A DNA stretch of 64,000 bases from an uncultured Lactobacillus sp. (GTDB lineage: Bacteria; Bacillota; Bacilli; Lactobacillales; Lactobacillaceae): contig CALNAJ010000028.1 of assembly GCA_937874695.1 (NCBI GenBank), positions 248,001 through 312,000 on the forward strand, given 5' to 3'. The position numbers and the translations under genes are program-made. Every line of letters starts with the position of its first letter. The first letter of the stretch is position 1. The notes under the pieces were generated by a model, which worked only from the letters and a program-made list of their open reading frames with translations, searched no databases and was not told the DNA's origin. Shown piece by piece: positions 40,431-48,792 of this stretch.

Positions 40431-42107
40431 ATGGCAACAACACAATGGTGGAAAAACGCCGTCGTTTATCAAGTTTACCCACGTAGTTTTCAAGACAGTA
40501 ACAATGATGGTATCGGCGATTTACCCGGCCTCACCCAACGCTTACCTTACATTAAGAAGTTGGGCGCCGATGTGATTTGGCTCAATCCAATTTACAAATC
40601 TCCAGACAAAGACAACGGCTACGATATCAGCGACTACCGCCACATTCAGGACGCTTACGGCACCATGGCCGAGTTCAACCACATGCTGGCATCCGCGCAC
40701 CAGCAGGGGTTAAAGATTCTGATGGACTTGGTCGTCAACCACACTTCCGATCAACACAATTGGTTCCAACAGAGTCGTCAATCCAAGGACAATCCCTACG
40801 CCGACTACTACATCTGGCGCGACCCGGTCGATGGCCACGAACCAAACAACTGGGGCTCCTACTTTAGCGGGTCAGCCTGGACCTTTGAGCCCAAGCGGCA
40901 ACAGTATTACCTGCACCTCTTTGCGCCAGGCCAACCCGATCTCAACTGGGAAAATCCTAAGGTCCGCCAAGAAGTCTACAACCTCATGAAGTTCTGGCTG
41001 GATAAGGGCGTCGATGGCTTCCGCATGGACGTCATCAACCTGATCTCCAAACCAGCCGGCTTGCCCGACGCGCCGCAAGCACCGGGCGCCCTGTATGGCA
41101 ACGTAGAACCAATCGTTGCCGATGGGCCTAAGCTCAACGACTACCTCAAGGAAATGAATGAACAAGTCTTGTCCCACTATGACGTGATGACTGTGGGTGA
41201 AATGCCAAGTTCAACGCCAGAAGACGCCATTAACTACACCGGCTTTGACGCTCACGAACTCAACATGGTCTTCCAGTTCCAGCACGTCTCGTTAGCCCCA
41301 AATCCGGACAAACGGCTGGGCAAGTGGAACGATGCTCCCGTCAAGCTGACTGAATTAAAGGCCGCCCTTTCCCGTTGGCAGAAAGCCCTGGATGGTCGTG
41401 GCTGGAACAGTCTTTACTGGAACAATCACGACCAACCCCGGACGATTTCACGTTTCGGTAACGACGCCCCAGAATATCGCGAACTCTCAGCTAAAATGTT
41501 GGGAACGACGCTGCACATGCTCCAGGGGACCCCTTACGTTTACGAGGGTGAGGAGCTGGGGGAGACCAACGTCCACTACACAAGTCTCGACCAATACGAG
41601 GACCTGGAGAGTATCAACGCCTACCACCAACTCGTCGAGCAGGAAAAGGCCGTTGACGGGCCAACCATGCTAAAGTATTTGGCCAACATGTCTCGCGACA
41701 ACGCCCGGACGCCAATGCAATGGGACGATTCGACCAACGCTGGCTTCTCTCAGACCAAGCCGTGGTTCGCCTTGAATCCAAACTACACCAAGATCAATGC
41801 CGCGGTCGAAGTGGGCCAGCCGGACTCCGTCTTCAGCTACTATCAACGACTGATTGCCTTACGCCACAACAACGTGCTCATCGTTCACGGTTCTTACGAA
41901 GAGATCGACCCAGACGACGATCAAGTCTTTGCTTACCGCCGGCACTACCAGGGCCAGACGCTCCTGGTCATCAGTAACTTTACTGACCAGACCGTCACCA
42001 GAGACTACCACCAAGACCAAGCGGATCAAAAGTTAATCGGCAACTACACCGATGACCTGGGAACCACGCTGCGGCCTTACGAAACTAAGGTTTACCGTTT
42101 CAATTAA
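40431..42107 (+). CDS. GH13 alpha-glucosidase, oligo-1,6-glucosidase type
   Basis: 558 residues, a standard length for GH13_31. N-terminal WWKNAVVYQVYPRSFQDSN and the calcium-binding DSNNDGIGDL are typical. Catalytic residues: nucleophile D200 in GFRMDVIN, acid/base E257 in TVGEMPS and D334 in NNHDQPR; H104-type histidine in VVNHTSD. The residue after the nucleophile is Val, which in this family goes with alpha-1,6 rather than alpha-1,4 preference. No signal peptide, so it acts in the cytoplasm on sugars probably brought in by the upstream MFS transporter. AGGAGG precedes the ATG. Confidence 0.88.
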   Translation: MATTQWWKNAVVYQVYPRSFQDSNNDGIGDLPGLTQRLPYIKKLGADVIWLNPIYKSPDKDNGYDISDYRHIQDAYGTMAEFNHMLASAHQQGLKILMDLVVNHTSDQHNWFQQSRQSKDNPYADYYIWRDPVDGHEPNNWGSYFSGSAWTFEPKRQQYYLHLFAPGQPDLNWENPKVRQEVYNLMKFWLDKGVDGFRMDVINLISKPAGLPDAPQAPGALYGNVEPIVADGPKLNDYLKEMNEQVLSHYDVMTVGEMPSSTPEDAINYTGFDAHELNMVFQFQHVSLAPNPDKRLGKWNDAPVKLTELKAALSRWQKALDGRGWNSLYWNNHDQPRTISRFGNDAPEYRELSAKMLGTTLHMLQGTPYVYEGEELGETNVHYTSLDQYEDLESINAYHQLVEQEKAVDGPTMLKYLANMSRDNARTPMQWDDSTNAGFSQTKPWFALNPNYTKINAAVEVGQPDSVFSYYQRLIALRHNNVLIVHGSYEEIDPDDDQVFAYRRHYQGQTLLVISNFTDQTVTRDYHQDQADQKLIGNYTDDLGTTLRPYETKVYRFN

Positions 42108-42192
42108 CTGATTTTTCTTCGTGGACGTGACTGCGAGCGCGTTCACGCTGAGATCTAGCACTGATGACACACGTCTTGCGTTGATCAGTTAC

Positions 42193-42242
42193 CAAAAGCA
42201 CCGTCTCACTCGGGTAATTCCCTGGATGAGGCGGTGCTTTTT
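42193..42242. terminator. Bidirectional terminator between GH13 and padR
   Basis: AAAAGCACCG and CGGTGCTTTTT with TCTCA/TGAGG form a long stem flanked by A- and T-runs, between two convergent genes. Confidence 0.85.
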
Positions 42243-42250
42243 AGCTAAGC

Positions 42251-42811
42251 TTACTTTTCCAAATACTGCGCTAGCCACTCCACGTAATGGCTCTCGCGCT
42301 CAATCGCATGGTCCAGAATCAGGTAATGCCCGTAGGCCTGATCAATTGCTTTCTGATTGGGAAAGACTGTCTCCTGACGCTGCTGCAAGTGGTGCAACTG
42401 CGATTGATGGAGTTGGTACTGCTCCCGCAACATCGGTTGAATCCGCGGGTCGCTAGCCGTCTTAATGAAGTAGAGTTTCAGAATAAATTCGTCCTTGCTG
42501 GGCGTCAATTCCGGTGAGGGTTGGCTGACCCAGGCCACTAACTTCTCTCGACCCGCCGATGTCAGTGTGTATTGCTTCTTGGCCAACTTTTCGCCGGTCA
42601 CTGTATCTTCGTGACTGATCTCACCGGCTGCCTCCAGCCGCTTCAGCATGGGATAAATCTGACTGTGCTGGGCCTGCCAGAATTCACCGATTTCATTTTC
42701 AAAAGCCTTAGCCAAGTCATACCCCGTCTGTGGGTGCTGATTCAGCAAGCCTAAAATAATATATTGTAGCCGATTACGTTGTCCGATAGTTGGCATCCCC
42801 CTTGATTTCAC
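42251..42811 (-). CDS. padR: PadR, phenolic acid stress regulator
   Basis: 186 residues with the GTG start at 42811; an in-frame ATG at 42796 (MPTIGQRNRLQYIILGLL) is also possible, but AAGGGGG touches it, so the start is uncertain. The winged helix is GYDLAKAFENEIGEFWQAQ through SQIYPMLKRLEAAGEI, and the C-terminal half is the helical dimerisation domain of full-size PadR. It is divergent from the phenolic acid decarboxylase gene and should repress it until p-coumaric or related acid is present. A 22-bp perfect palindrome lies in the promoter between them. Confidence 0.88.
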   Translation of the reverse strand: MKSRGMPTIGQRNRLQYIILGLLNQHPQTGYDLAKAFENEIGEFWQAQHSQIYPMLKRLEAAGEISHEDTVTGEKLAKKQYTLTSAGREKLVAWVSQPSPELTPSKDEFILKLYFIKTASDPRIQPMLREQYQLHQSQLHHLQQRQETVFPNQKAIDQAYGHYLILDHAIERESHYVEWLAQYLEK

Positions 42812-42865
42812 GCGGTTATTTACCTTTATTGAAACAGTTTAAGCTCAAAACTGCAAGAAAAACTG

Positions 42866-42894
42866 TTGACAAAGACGTGAATTCTGACTACACT
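42866..42894 (+). promoter_or_regulatory. Promoter of padC
   Basis: TTGACA at 42866 and TACACT at 42889, with 17 nt between. The PadR palindrome begins 16 nt downstream of the -10. Confidence 0.75.
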
Positions 42895-42909
42895 AATCAA
42901 GTAAATTAA

Positions 42910-42931
42910 AACATGTAATTAATTACATGTT
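42910..42931. promoter_or_regulatory. PadR operator, 22-bp perfect palindrome
   Basis: AACATGTAATTAATTACATGTT reads the same on both strands and carries the ATGT/ACAT arms known for PadR binding. It overlaps the expected transcription start of padC. Confidence 0.85.
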
Positions 42932-42963
42932 CGTTTAGGCAGAATAGAAGGAGCACACAACTT

Positions 42964-43500
42964 ATGACTAAAGAATTTAAAACCTTAGATGACTTTTTAG
43001 GCACCCACTTTATCTACACTTACGACAACGGCTGGGAATACGAATGGTACGCGAAGAACGACCACACCGTTGATTACCGAATCCACGGCGGCATGGTTGC
43101 TGGCCGTTGGGTAACGGATCAAGAAGCCAACATCGTTATGCTGGTTCCTGGCATCTACAAGGTTGCCTGGACGGAACCAACCGGGACCGACGTGGCCTTG
43201 GACTTTGTTCCTAACGAAGGTAAGCTGAACGGGACCATCTTCTTCCCTAAGTGGGTTCAAGACCATCCTGAAATCACGGTGACTTACCAAAACGAACACA
43301 TTGACGTGATGGAAGCTGCTCGGGAAAAGTACGACACTTACCCCAAGCTGGTCGTTCCAGAATTTGCCAAAATCACCTACATGGGCGATGCTGGCCAAAA
43401 CAACGAGGACGTCATCAGCGAAGCCCCTTACGCCAGCTTGCCAGACGACATCCGTGCCGGCAAGTACTTCGACGAAAACTACAAGCGGCTTAACAAGTAA
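42964..43500 (+). CDS. padC: Phenolic acid decarboxylase
   Basis: 178 residues. It turns p-coumaric, ferulic and caffeic acid into vinyl phenols, a detoxification step in lactic acid bacteria on plant material. The family start FLGTHFIYTYDNGWEYEWY is clear, as are YRIHGGMVAGRWV and KVAWTEPTGTDV with the conserved Tyr/Glu of the barrel. Length is normal. Strong promoter, PadR palindrome and GAAGGAG precede it, and a terminator follows. Induced by phenolic acids through PadR. Confidence 0.95.
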   Translation: MTKEFKTLDDFLGTHFIYTYDNGWEYEWYAKNDHTVDYRIHGGMVAGRWVTDQEANIVMLVPGIYKVAWTEPTGTDVALDFVPNEGKLNGTIFFPKWVQDHPEITVTYQNEHIDVMEAAREKYDTYPKLVVPEFAKITYMGDAGQNNEDVISEAPYASLPDDIRAGKYFDENYKRLNK

Positions 43501-43561
43501 TTTCAAAATAGCACCGTCGCCTGCAACTGCGAGGTAACCTCTTACAAGCGACCTTTAAAAG

Positions 43562-43606
43562 CGATGACCCACAGTTTAAGTTGAACTGTGGATCACCGTT
43601 TTTTTA
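43562..43606 (+). terminator. Intrinsic terminator of padC
   Basis: CCACAGTT pairs with AACTGTGG inside a GATGA/TCACC outer stem, followed by seven T. Confidence 0.85.
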
Positions 43607-43679
43607 TCCCGTAAAAACACCCCCACCGCATTTTGTGGCATACTAGAACTTAATCCGATAGAAAGTAGGTCATTCACTC

Positions 43680-44138
43680 ATGGCAAATTATATTCAAGAA
43701 ATCCGTGGTCTTGTTGGTCACCGACCATTAATTCTCAACGCTGCCGGTGCTATTTTGGTTAATGACCGGCAGGAAGTCCTGCTCAACCTGCGAACCGATA
43801 CCCACAATTGGAGTCTGCCCGGAGGTTACCTCGAATACGGCGAAACCTTCGACCAGGCCTGCGTCCGCGAGTACAAAGAAGACGCCGGTATTGACGTTGA
43901 AATCGTCCGACCCCTAGGACTGTTCGATCAAGGTTTTACGACCTATCCCAATGGCGACGAAACGCAAGTGATCTCGCGTCTTTACCTCGTTAAACAGGTC
44001 GGCGGACACACGCTGCGTGAAGAGACTGACGAGACGTTAGACCTGCAATATTTCTCCTTCGACAGCCTGCCACCTTTGTTGAATCAGCAGACGGCAGACA
44101 TGTTAGAGGCGGGACGGGACTACTTCGCCACAAAGTAA
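43680..44138 (+). CDS. NUDIX hydrolase
   Basis: 152 residues. The NUDIX box is GGYLEYGETFDQACVREYKE followed by DAGI; the second Glu of the usual Glu-Glu pair is Asp here, otherwise the motif fits. Such enzymes hydrolyse nucleoside diphosphates linked to other groups (NTPs, ADP-sugars, coenzymes). GAAAGTAGG precedes the ATG. Single-gene unit. Substrate not determined. Confidence 0.83.
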   Translation: MANYIQEIRGLVGHRPLILNAAGAILVNDRQEVLLNLRTDTHNWSLPGGYLEYGETFDQACVREYKEDAGIDVEIVRPLGLFDQGFTTYPNGDETQVISRLYLVKQVGGHTLREETDETLDLQYFSFDSLPPLLNQQTADMLEAGRDYFATK

Positions 44139-44169
44139 AAAAACTACTAGTTTCAGTAGTTGATCCAAA

Positions 44170-44209
44170 ATAAGCAGGACCGTGGAAATTCACGACCCCG
44201 CTTATTTAT
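44170..44209. terminator. Bidirectional terminator
   Basis: AATAAGC and GCTTATT with CGTG/CACG inside; it serves the NUDIX gene and the convergent small membrane protein gene, whose stop it reaches. Confidence 0.75.
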
Positions 44210-44384
44210 GCTCTTTCGTATCCCAACCCAAGCTCACCAAGATTAGAAAAGCTCCCGTCCCGAAACCCACCGAGCGCGTGGTGGCAGTGTCAAAATTCCA
44301 GATACTGATTTCAGCCAATACGCAGAGGATGCCCAACCAAAACGAAACGGTGCGATAGAATCGGCGATTGAAGTGAAACCACAT
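44202..44384 (-). CDS. Small two-segment membrane protein
   Basis: 60 residues. Two hydrophobic segments, about 12-28 (VSFWLGILCVLAEISIW) and 38-53, with a basic N-terminus and a charged tail (DTKEHK). AAGGAGG lies 7 nt before the ATG, a strong signal that it is translated. No family is recognised. It stands alone between the NUDIX gene and lepA2. Confidence 0.6.
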   Translation of the reverse strand: MWFHFNRRFYRTVSFWLGILCVLAEISIWNFDTATTRSVGFGTGAFLILVSLGWDTKEHK

Positions 44385-44475
44385 ACCGCCACCTCCTTAA
44401 AATTGATTAGCCATAAGCTACCATATTTTAAGTAACATAGGTGGGTGAACACTGGGTTTCGTTCGGCGAAAGTCC

Positions 44476-46272
44476 CTACTTCTCTAAATCTAAAACAGCA
44501 TTGAATACTTCCTGGGGCAGCTCAATATCACTGTGGGCCGCTTGCCGCTTGTTCACGCTCTGACGGCGCAACAGGGCTTGTTTCTTTGACGCACTCTTCT
44601 TGTCGCCGCTGACCGCCGCATTCTTCCGTAACGGTGGCACGTCTACTCTGGCTAACGCCTTCCCCTCAACGACGGATTGGACCGGCATTGGGTAGAGTTT
44701 CCGAGGAATGACGAATTTTAGCTTGTGGACCAGCTCCTGGGCCACTCGAGGCGCGTCCTCGCGATGAACCACGAAGGATAACGCATCTACCCGAGCGTAA
44801 TTGACATGAACTTCCAGCTTGACCACATCGGCAATATCGTAGCCGGCCAACTCAGTCGTCAGCGTCGCATACCCATGGGAGACGGACTTCAACGCATTGA
44901 AGAAGTCATAGGCAATCTCGGCAAATGGCAGCTCGTAGTTCAGGACGACCAGATCTCCCTGATTACTCATATCCTGCAATGTCCCTTTGTGCTGATCGGC
45001 CAATTTCATCACAGCTCCCAGGCTCTCATTGGTCGTAGTGATGGTCGCCTTCGCCAGTGGTTCCTCGACGTAATCCACCTGTGAATAGTCGGGGAATTTA
45101 ATCGGATTATCCACAATGACCGGCTCATCCTGATTCTTCAAATGCACGTGATACGTGACGTTAGGCGCCGTTGTCAGAACATCCAGCCCATATTCATCGT
45201 GCAGGCGTTCGCGGATGATCTGAAGGTGAAAGATACCCAAAAAGCCACAACGGAAACCAGCGCCGAGGGCCTCGGAATTCTCAGCGTGATAGTGAAATGA
45301 GGTATCATTCAGTGCTAACTTTTCTACAGCCAGCTGAAGGTCATGGTAGTGGTCACCCTGGGGATAGAAGCCGGCAAAGACCATTGACTGGGCAGGCTGG
45401 TAGCCTGGTAAAGCCGTGGCGGTCGGATTGACGGCCGTCGTCAGCGTATCTCCAACACGCAAGGCCTGAGGATCTTTCAGGCCGGTCACCACATACCCGA
45501 CATCCCCAACGCCCAGCTGCTTAACGGCTACCCGTTGCGGCGCAAAAATACCGATTTCATTGGCACTGACAGTCTGCTGATTGGCCATCAACAATAGCTG
45601 GTCGTGCGCCTGCAAGGTGCCGTCCAGCAGCCGCACGTAGGCGATAATGCCCTTGAACGCGTCGTACTGGGAATCAAAGACTAACGCCTTAAGCGGTTGT
45701 TTAGCATTCCCCGTTGGCGCTGGAATCGTGGTGTAAATTGCCTCCAAAACGTCGTGCACGTTGAGACCGGTCTTCGCCGAAATTTTCAGCATGGTGGCAT
45801 CCTCAAATTCAGGTGACAGCGCGCGAATCTGCTCGGCGGTGCGGTTGACATCGGCTGCAGCGGCATCAATCTTGTTGATCACGGGAATCACGACCAGGTG
45901 GTTGTCCTGCGCGAGCCGCAAGTTGGCCACAGTCTGGGCCTGAACCCCCTGCGTGGCATCGACTAACAGGATTGCCCCGTCACTAGCGGCCAGACTCTTC
46001 GATACCTCATAGGTAAAATCCACGTGCCCTGGGGTGTCGATAAAATTATATTCATACTCCTGGCCATCGTCGGCGTGGTAGTAGTTCCGCACCGTCCGTG
46101 ACTTCACGGTGACCCCGTGGGCTTGTTCAACGGCCAGATCATCGAGTAACTGAGCCTTACTGTCACGGTCGTTGACGGTCTGTGTCTGCTCCATGATACG
46201 GTCGGCCAACGTGGATTTCCCGTGGTCGATGTGGGCAATGATGGCAAAATTTCTGATATGACTAGAATTCAT
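44476..46272 (-). CDS. LepA/EF4-like translational GTPase, divergent second copy
   Basis: 598 residues. GTPase motifs: AHIDHGKSTLADRI, DTPGHVDF and NKID. Domain order is that of LepA: G domain, beta-barrel, two alpha/beta domains and a LepA C-terminal domain (PQEVFNAVLDLEK). Differences from usual LepA: the switch region reads LAVEQAHGVTVKS instead of LERERGITIK, and the C-terminal tail has SGDKKSASKKQALLRRQ. Lactobacilli often carry such a second LepA besides the housekeeping one. The start ATG at 46272 overlaps the TetR stop by 11 nt, so the two are coupled; AAGGAG is 10 nt upstream. Confidence 0.85.
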   Translation of the reverse strand: MNSSHIRNFAIIAHIDHGKSTLADRIMEQTQTVNDRDSKAQLLDDLAVEQAHGVTVKSRTVRNYYHADDGQEYEYNFIDTPGHVDFTYEVSKSLAASDGAILLVDATQGVQAQTVANLRLAQDNHLVVIPVINKIDAAAADVNRTAEQIRALSPEFEDATMLKISAKTGLNVHDVLEAIYTTIPAPTGNAKQPLKALVFDSQYDAFKGIIAYVRLLDGTLQAHDQLLLMANQQTVSANEIGIFAPQRVAVKQLGVGDVGYVVTGLKDPQALRVGDTLTTAVNPTATALPGYQPAQSMVFAGFYPQGDHYHDLQLAVEKLALNDTSFHYHAENSEALGAGFRCGFLGIFHLQIIRERLHDEYGLDVLTTAPNVTYHVHLKNQDEPVIVDNPIKFPDYSQVDYVEEPLAKATITTTNESLGAVMKLADQHKGTLQDMSNQGDLVVLNYELPFAEIAYDFFNALKSVSHGYATLTTELAGYDIADVVKLEVHVNYARVDALSFVVHREDAPRVAQELVHKLKFVIPRKLYPMPVQSVVEGKALARVDVPPLRKNAAVSGDKKSASKKQALLRRQSVNKRQAAHSDIELPQEVFNAVLDLEK

Positions 46273-46927
46273 GGGTGAATTTCTCCTTAAAGATTCCATC
46301 GAGGTAGAAGCCAAACGTCTGTTGGGCTTCGGCCTCAAGGTTGATTTGAAACGCCGGAAAGGCGGCGGTTAATGTTGTCTGATTAAATTGGTCCAAGTCT
46401 GAAAGATTCATCAGGCCACTGATGATAGCGCTCTGAATCACAAAAAGATGGGCCGCCACCTGGGCGTCGAGTCCGGGAAGCTTGGCAGCCAACACCTCTC
46501 CCAGCTTGACGTTCACGGCATATAGGTCGTGCCGCCCCCTCGCAGTCTGCGTGCGGTCGGCATGTGCTTCTAACACCGGACCTCGCAAGGCATTCAACCG
46601 CACGAGCGTCGCATGCTGGGTAATGAGTGCTTGCGTCTCAGCCAACAGATACGTCTTCATCTGAGTTGGCGTCATCTCTGATTCAGCCGCCAAGCGGGTG
46701 ATCAACTGCTGAAAGTAGTCCTGGTACCCCTCGAGGAGGAGTGTCATAAAGATACTCTCCTTAGTTTGGTAATAATTGAATAAGGTTCCCTTGGCAACGC
46801 CGGCCTGCCGGGCAATCATTGCCATCGAGATATCACTAAACGCGTGTGTCTGAAAGAGTTGCCAGGCCGCTACGGCGATGCGCTGGGCCTTGGCCATCTT
46901 CTGCGTGGGCGTTAAGACATTGGCCAT
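46262..46927 (-). CDS. TetR family regulator
   Basis: 221 residues. N-terminal helix-turn-helix with DISMAMIARQAGVAKGTLFN and the following YYQTKESIFMTLL. The ligand domain is helical and not assigned. The ATG at 46927 lies 7 nt after GGAGGT. It is co-transcribed with the LepA-like gene, which it probably regulates, an unusual partner for a TetR repressor. Confidence 0.85.
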   Translation of the reverse strand: MANVLTPTQKMAKAQRIAVAAWQLFQTHAFSDISMAMIARQAGVAKGTLFNYYQTKESIFMTLLLEGYQDYFQQLITRLAAESEMTPTQMKTYLLAETQALITQHATLVRLNALRGPVLEAHADRTQTARGRHDLYAVNVKLGEVLAAKLPGLDAQVAAHLFVIQSAIISGLMNLSDLDQFNQTTLTAAFPAFQINLEAEAQQTFGFYLDGIFKEKFTHEF

Positions 46928-47156
46928 CTGAAACACCTCCGTTGGATTTTTCAAAATTGACTGTTGGTCATTTTTAATATACTAGCCCTTTCCTGGTAAT
47001 TGTCAACTGATTCATTGGATTAATGTCTCGTCGTCCAACCATTTAGAGTATAATAATATTGTCATTATAAAAACTTAACCTTTGTCTTATTTATTGCTGG
47101 TGATTATCAGACTCTATAGGGCCATAACGTTCCTATAGAACCAACAAGGCAAGTGA

Positions 47157-47203
47157 CTTCAGCGCAGCAGAGGCCGAAATGGGCCGCGGCTGAAATTTTT
47201 ACA
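47157..47203 (+). terminator. Hairpin in the zinc-ribbon operon leader
   Basis: TTCAGC pairs with GCTGAA around GGCC/GGCC, followed by ATTTTTA. It precedes the first zinc-ribbon gene and could be an attenuator. Nothing else was recognised in the 46928-47237 gap besides A/T-rich sequence. Confidence 0.5.
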
Positions 47204-47237
47204 TATTCCACACATGACTGGATAAGGAGTGATTCTC

Positions 47238-48311
47238 ATGAAGATGTGTCCAAATTGTCATCATCCAGTGGCTTCGGACAGTATATTCTGCGAAAATTGC
47301 GGCTTCGACCTGCGTAAGGCGCCAAGCAAGCCGAAACAATCTCGGCGTGGGCTGCGGACTGCCAAACCGGGTAAGGGGACGAAATGGCTTACCCGCACCG
47401 TTTGGACTGTTCTAGCAGTCGCTGTGATTATCGTCGCCACGTTAGGCTTCTCATTTTATAACAAGCAAGTAGGCAAGGAGAAACAAGTTGCCAATATGGC
47501 CGATATGATTACGAATAACCAGAGCAACGACCTCGCCAAGGTCATGGTCAGCGATAATCCCAACTTAAAGATTACCGGAAATACCGTTCAACCCTTATTG
47601 ACTTACGCACGGACACATAAGAACTACACCAAGGCTTTCCAGCGGGCGTTAATGACGAGTGGTGAGACCCGTGACCAGTCGTTTAAGTTGATTACAGATG
47701 GGCACACCATGCTGGTCTTCCCAATTTATAAATTACGGGTCAGAACAATGCATCCGGTTCTCACCACCAACGTTGCCAATGCCACGCTGGAAGCCAATGG
47801 CACTCCACTGGTCACCGCCAAGAATAGCCACTTTACCTACACCGCTGGTCCCCTATTTCCTGGCCACTACGCGTTCAAGCTTTCTGGCAGTCGGTCAAAA
47901 GCCACCGCACACGCCAACCTGATGAAGAGTAATGACGTCCATCGACAGATCAGTCTGCTAGCAACCGGTACAACGACCGGTAAAGATGAAGTCTCTAACG
48001 ACGCGGACACCACCAGCGATGGTCAACCTACCGCTGACGAGGATTCTGCTGACAATAAAACCAGCACGGGGAAAGAGGCAACGGCTCTCTCAAGTAGCGA
48101 CCAAGAAGGCATCAACGCGGCCAGTAACGAGTTTGGCTTTGATGTGGATGACAATACCTACACTGTCTCTACACCAGCTGACAGCATGCTCGAAATCAAA
48201 GTCTATGATAAGTCCTCAGGTCAACACGAGGGAACTTTCCGTTACGACCAAATTCACAGCATCGTCAGTGAATACAACCCAGATACTAATAAATTTGAAA
48301 CCAACGACTAA
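47238..48311 (+). CDS. Zinc-ribbon membrane protein, TcaA/YvbJ-like (1)
   Basis: 357 residues. A zinc ribbon at the very N-terminus (MCPNCHHPVASD then CENCGFDL), one transmembrane segment at ~50-70 (VWTVLAVAVIIVATLGFSF), then an outer domain of ~280 residues. In the outer part, HTMLVFPIYKLRVRTMHPVL aligns with HHLLFFPKYQISVSPVYPTI of the third gene of this cluster, so they share a TcaA-type domain. TcaA-type proteins sit in the membrane with the zinc ribbon inside and affect cell-wall antibiotic response in staphylococci. ATG at 47238, 8 nt after AAGGAG. Confidence 0.75.
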   Translation: MKMCPNCHHPVASDSIFCENCGFDLRKAPSKPKQSRRGLRTAKPGKGTKWLTRTVWTVLAVAVIIVATLGFSFYNKQVGKEKQVANMADMITNNQSNDLAKVMVSDNPNLKITGNTVQPLLTYARTHKNYTKAFQRALMTSGETRDQSFKLITDGHTMLVFPIYKLRVRTMHPVLTTNVANATLEANGTPLVTAKNSHFTYTAGPLFPGHYAFKLSGSRSKATAHANLMKSNDVHRQISLLATGTTTGKDEVSNDADTTSDGQPTADEDSADNKTSTGKEATALSSSDQEGINAASNEFGFDVDDNTYTVSTPADSMLEIKVYDKSSGQHEGTFRYDQIHSIVSEYNPDTNKFETND

Positions 48312-48333
48312 CTGAAGGGACTGTCCTTATTCT

Positions 48334-48774
48334 ATGAAACAAACCTACTATCGAATCTGCTCCAAATGTGGCAATCAAAACGCAGCGGATGCTAACTTCT
48401 GTCTGAAATGTGGCACGACGCTGACAACGGCTGATGAATACGCCCTCATCCCCCATGCTGCTGACCAATCTTTCCCCTTATTCGACCTTGAGTTAACGCC
48501 GGATGAAATCACCCAGACTAAAAACTTCATCATCACAGCTGCTACAGAACTTCCTTCGGGATATCGCAGTGCCGGTTTGATTTTTGCCGAAAGCGATGTT
48601 GCCCCACGCGCCGGTGAAAAAGCCGCTTGGGAGGATTTAATGAAGCACCTATACGCACTGCTACTGGCTAAGAATTACGCCGGTGCCATGCGCATCACCA
48701 TTCAACCCCAGCCAACCAATCCCAGCCAACTTTGCCTTTACGGTGAAGCTCTGATTGCAGAAACACTACACTAA
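48334..48774 (+). CDS. Zinc-ribbon soluble protein (2)
   Basis: 146 residues. Zinc ribbon YRICSKCGNQNAADANFCLK CGTT-type at residues 3-27. The rest (~120 residues) is a soluble domain containing LTPDEITQTKNFIITAATEL and a C-terminal LCLYGEALIAETLH. No membrane segment. The domain is not recognised. It is second of four adjacent zinc-ribbon genes, 22 nt after the first, and only weak Shine-Dalgarno sequence (AAGGGA, ~15 nt upstream) is seen. Confidence 0.7.
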   Translation: MKQTYYRICSKCGNQNAADANFCLKCGTTLTTADEYALIPHAADQSFPLFDLELTPDEITQTKNFIITAATELPSGYRSAGLIFAESDVAPRAGEKAAWEDLMKHLYALLLAKNYAGAMRITIQPQPTNPSQLCLYGEALIAETLH

Positions 48775-48792
48775 TTTTTGGAGGTAAAATTC

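Noticed and set aside
42997..43506. Long open frame antisense to padC
   Set aside because: Overlaps the clearly identified phenolic acid decarboxylase gene on the other strand and has no family features.
43515..43556. Short sequence GTCGCCTGCAACTGCGAGG resembling the end of the structured repeat
   Set aside because: Only about 15 nt agree with the repeat and no hairpins follow, so it is not counted as a copy.
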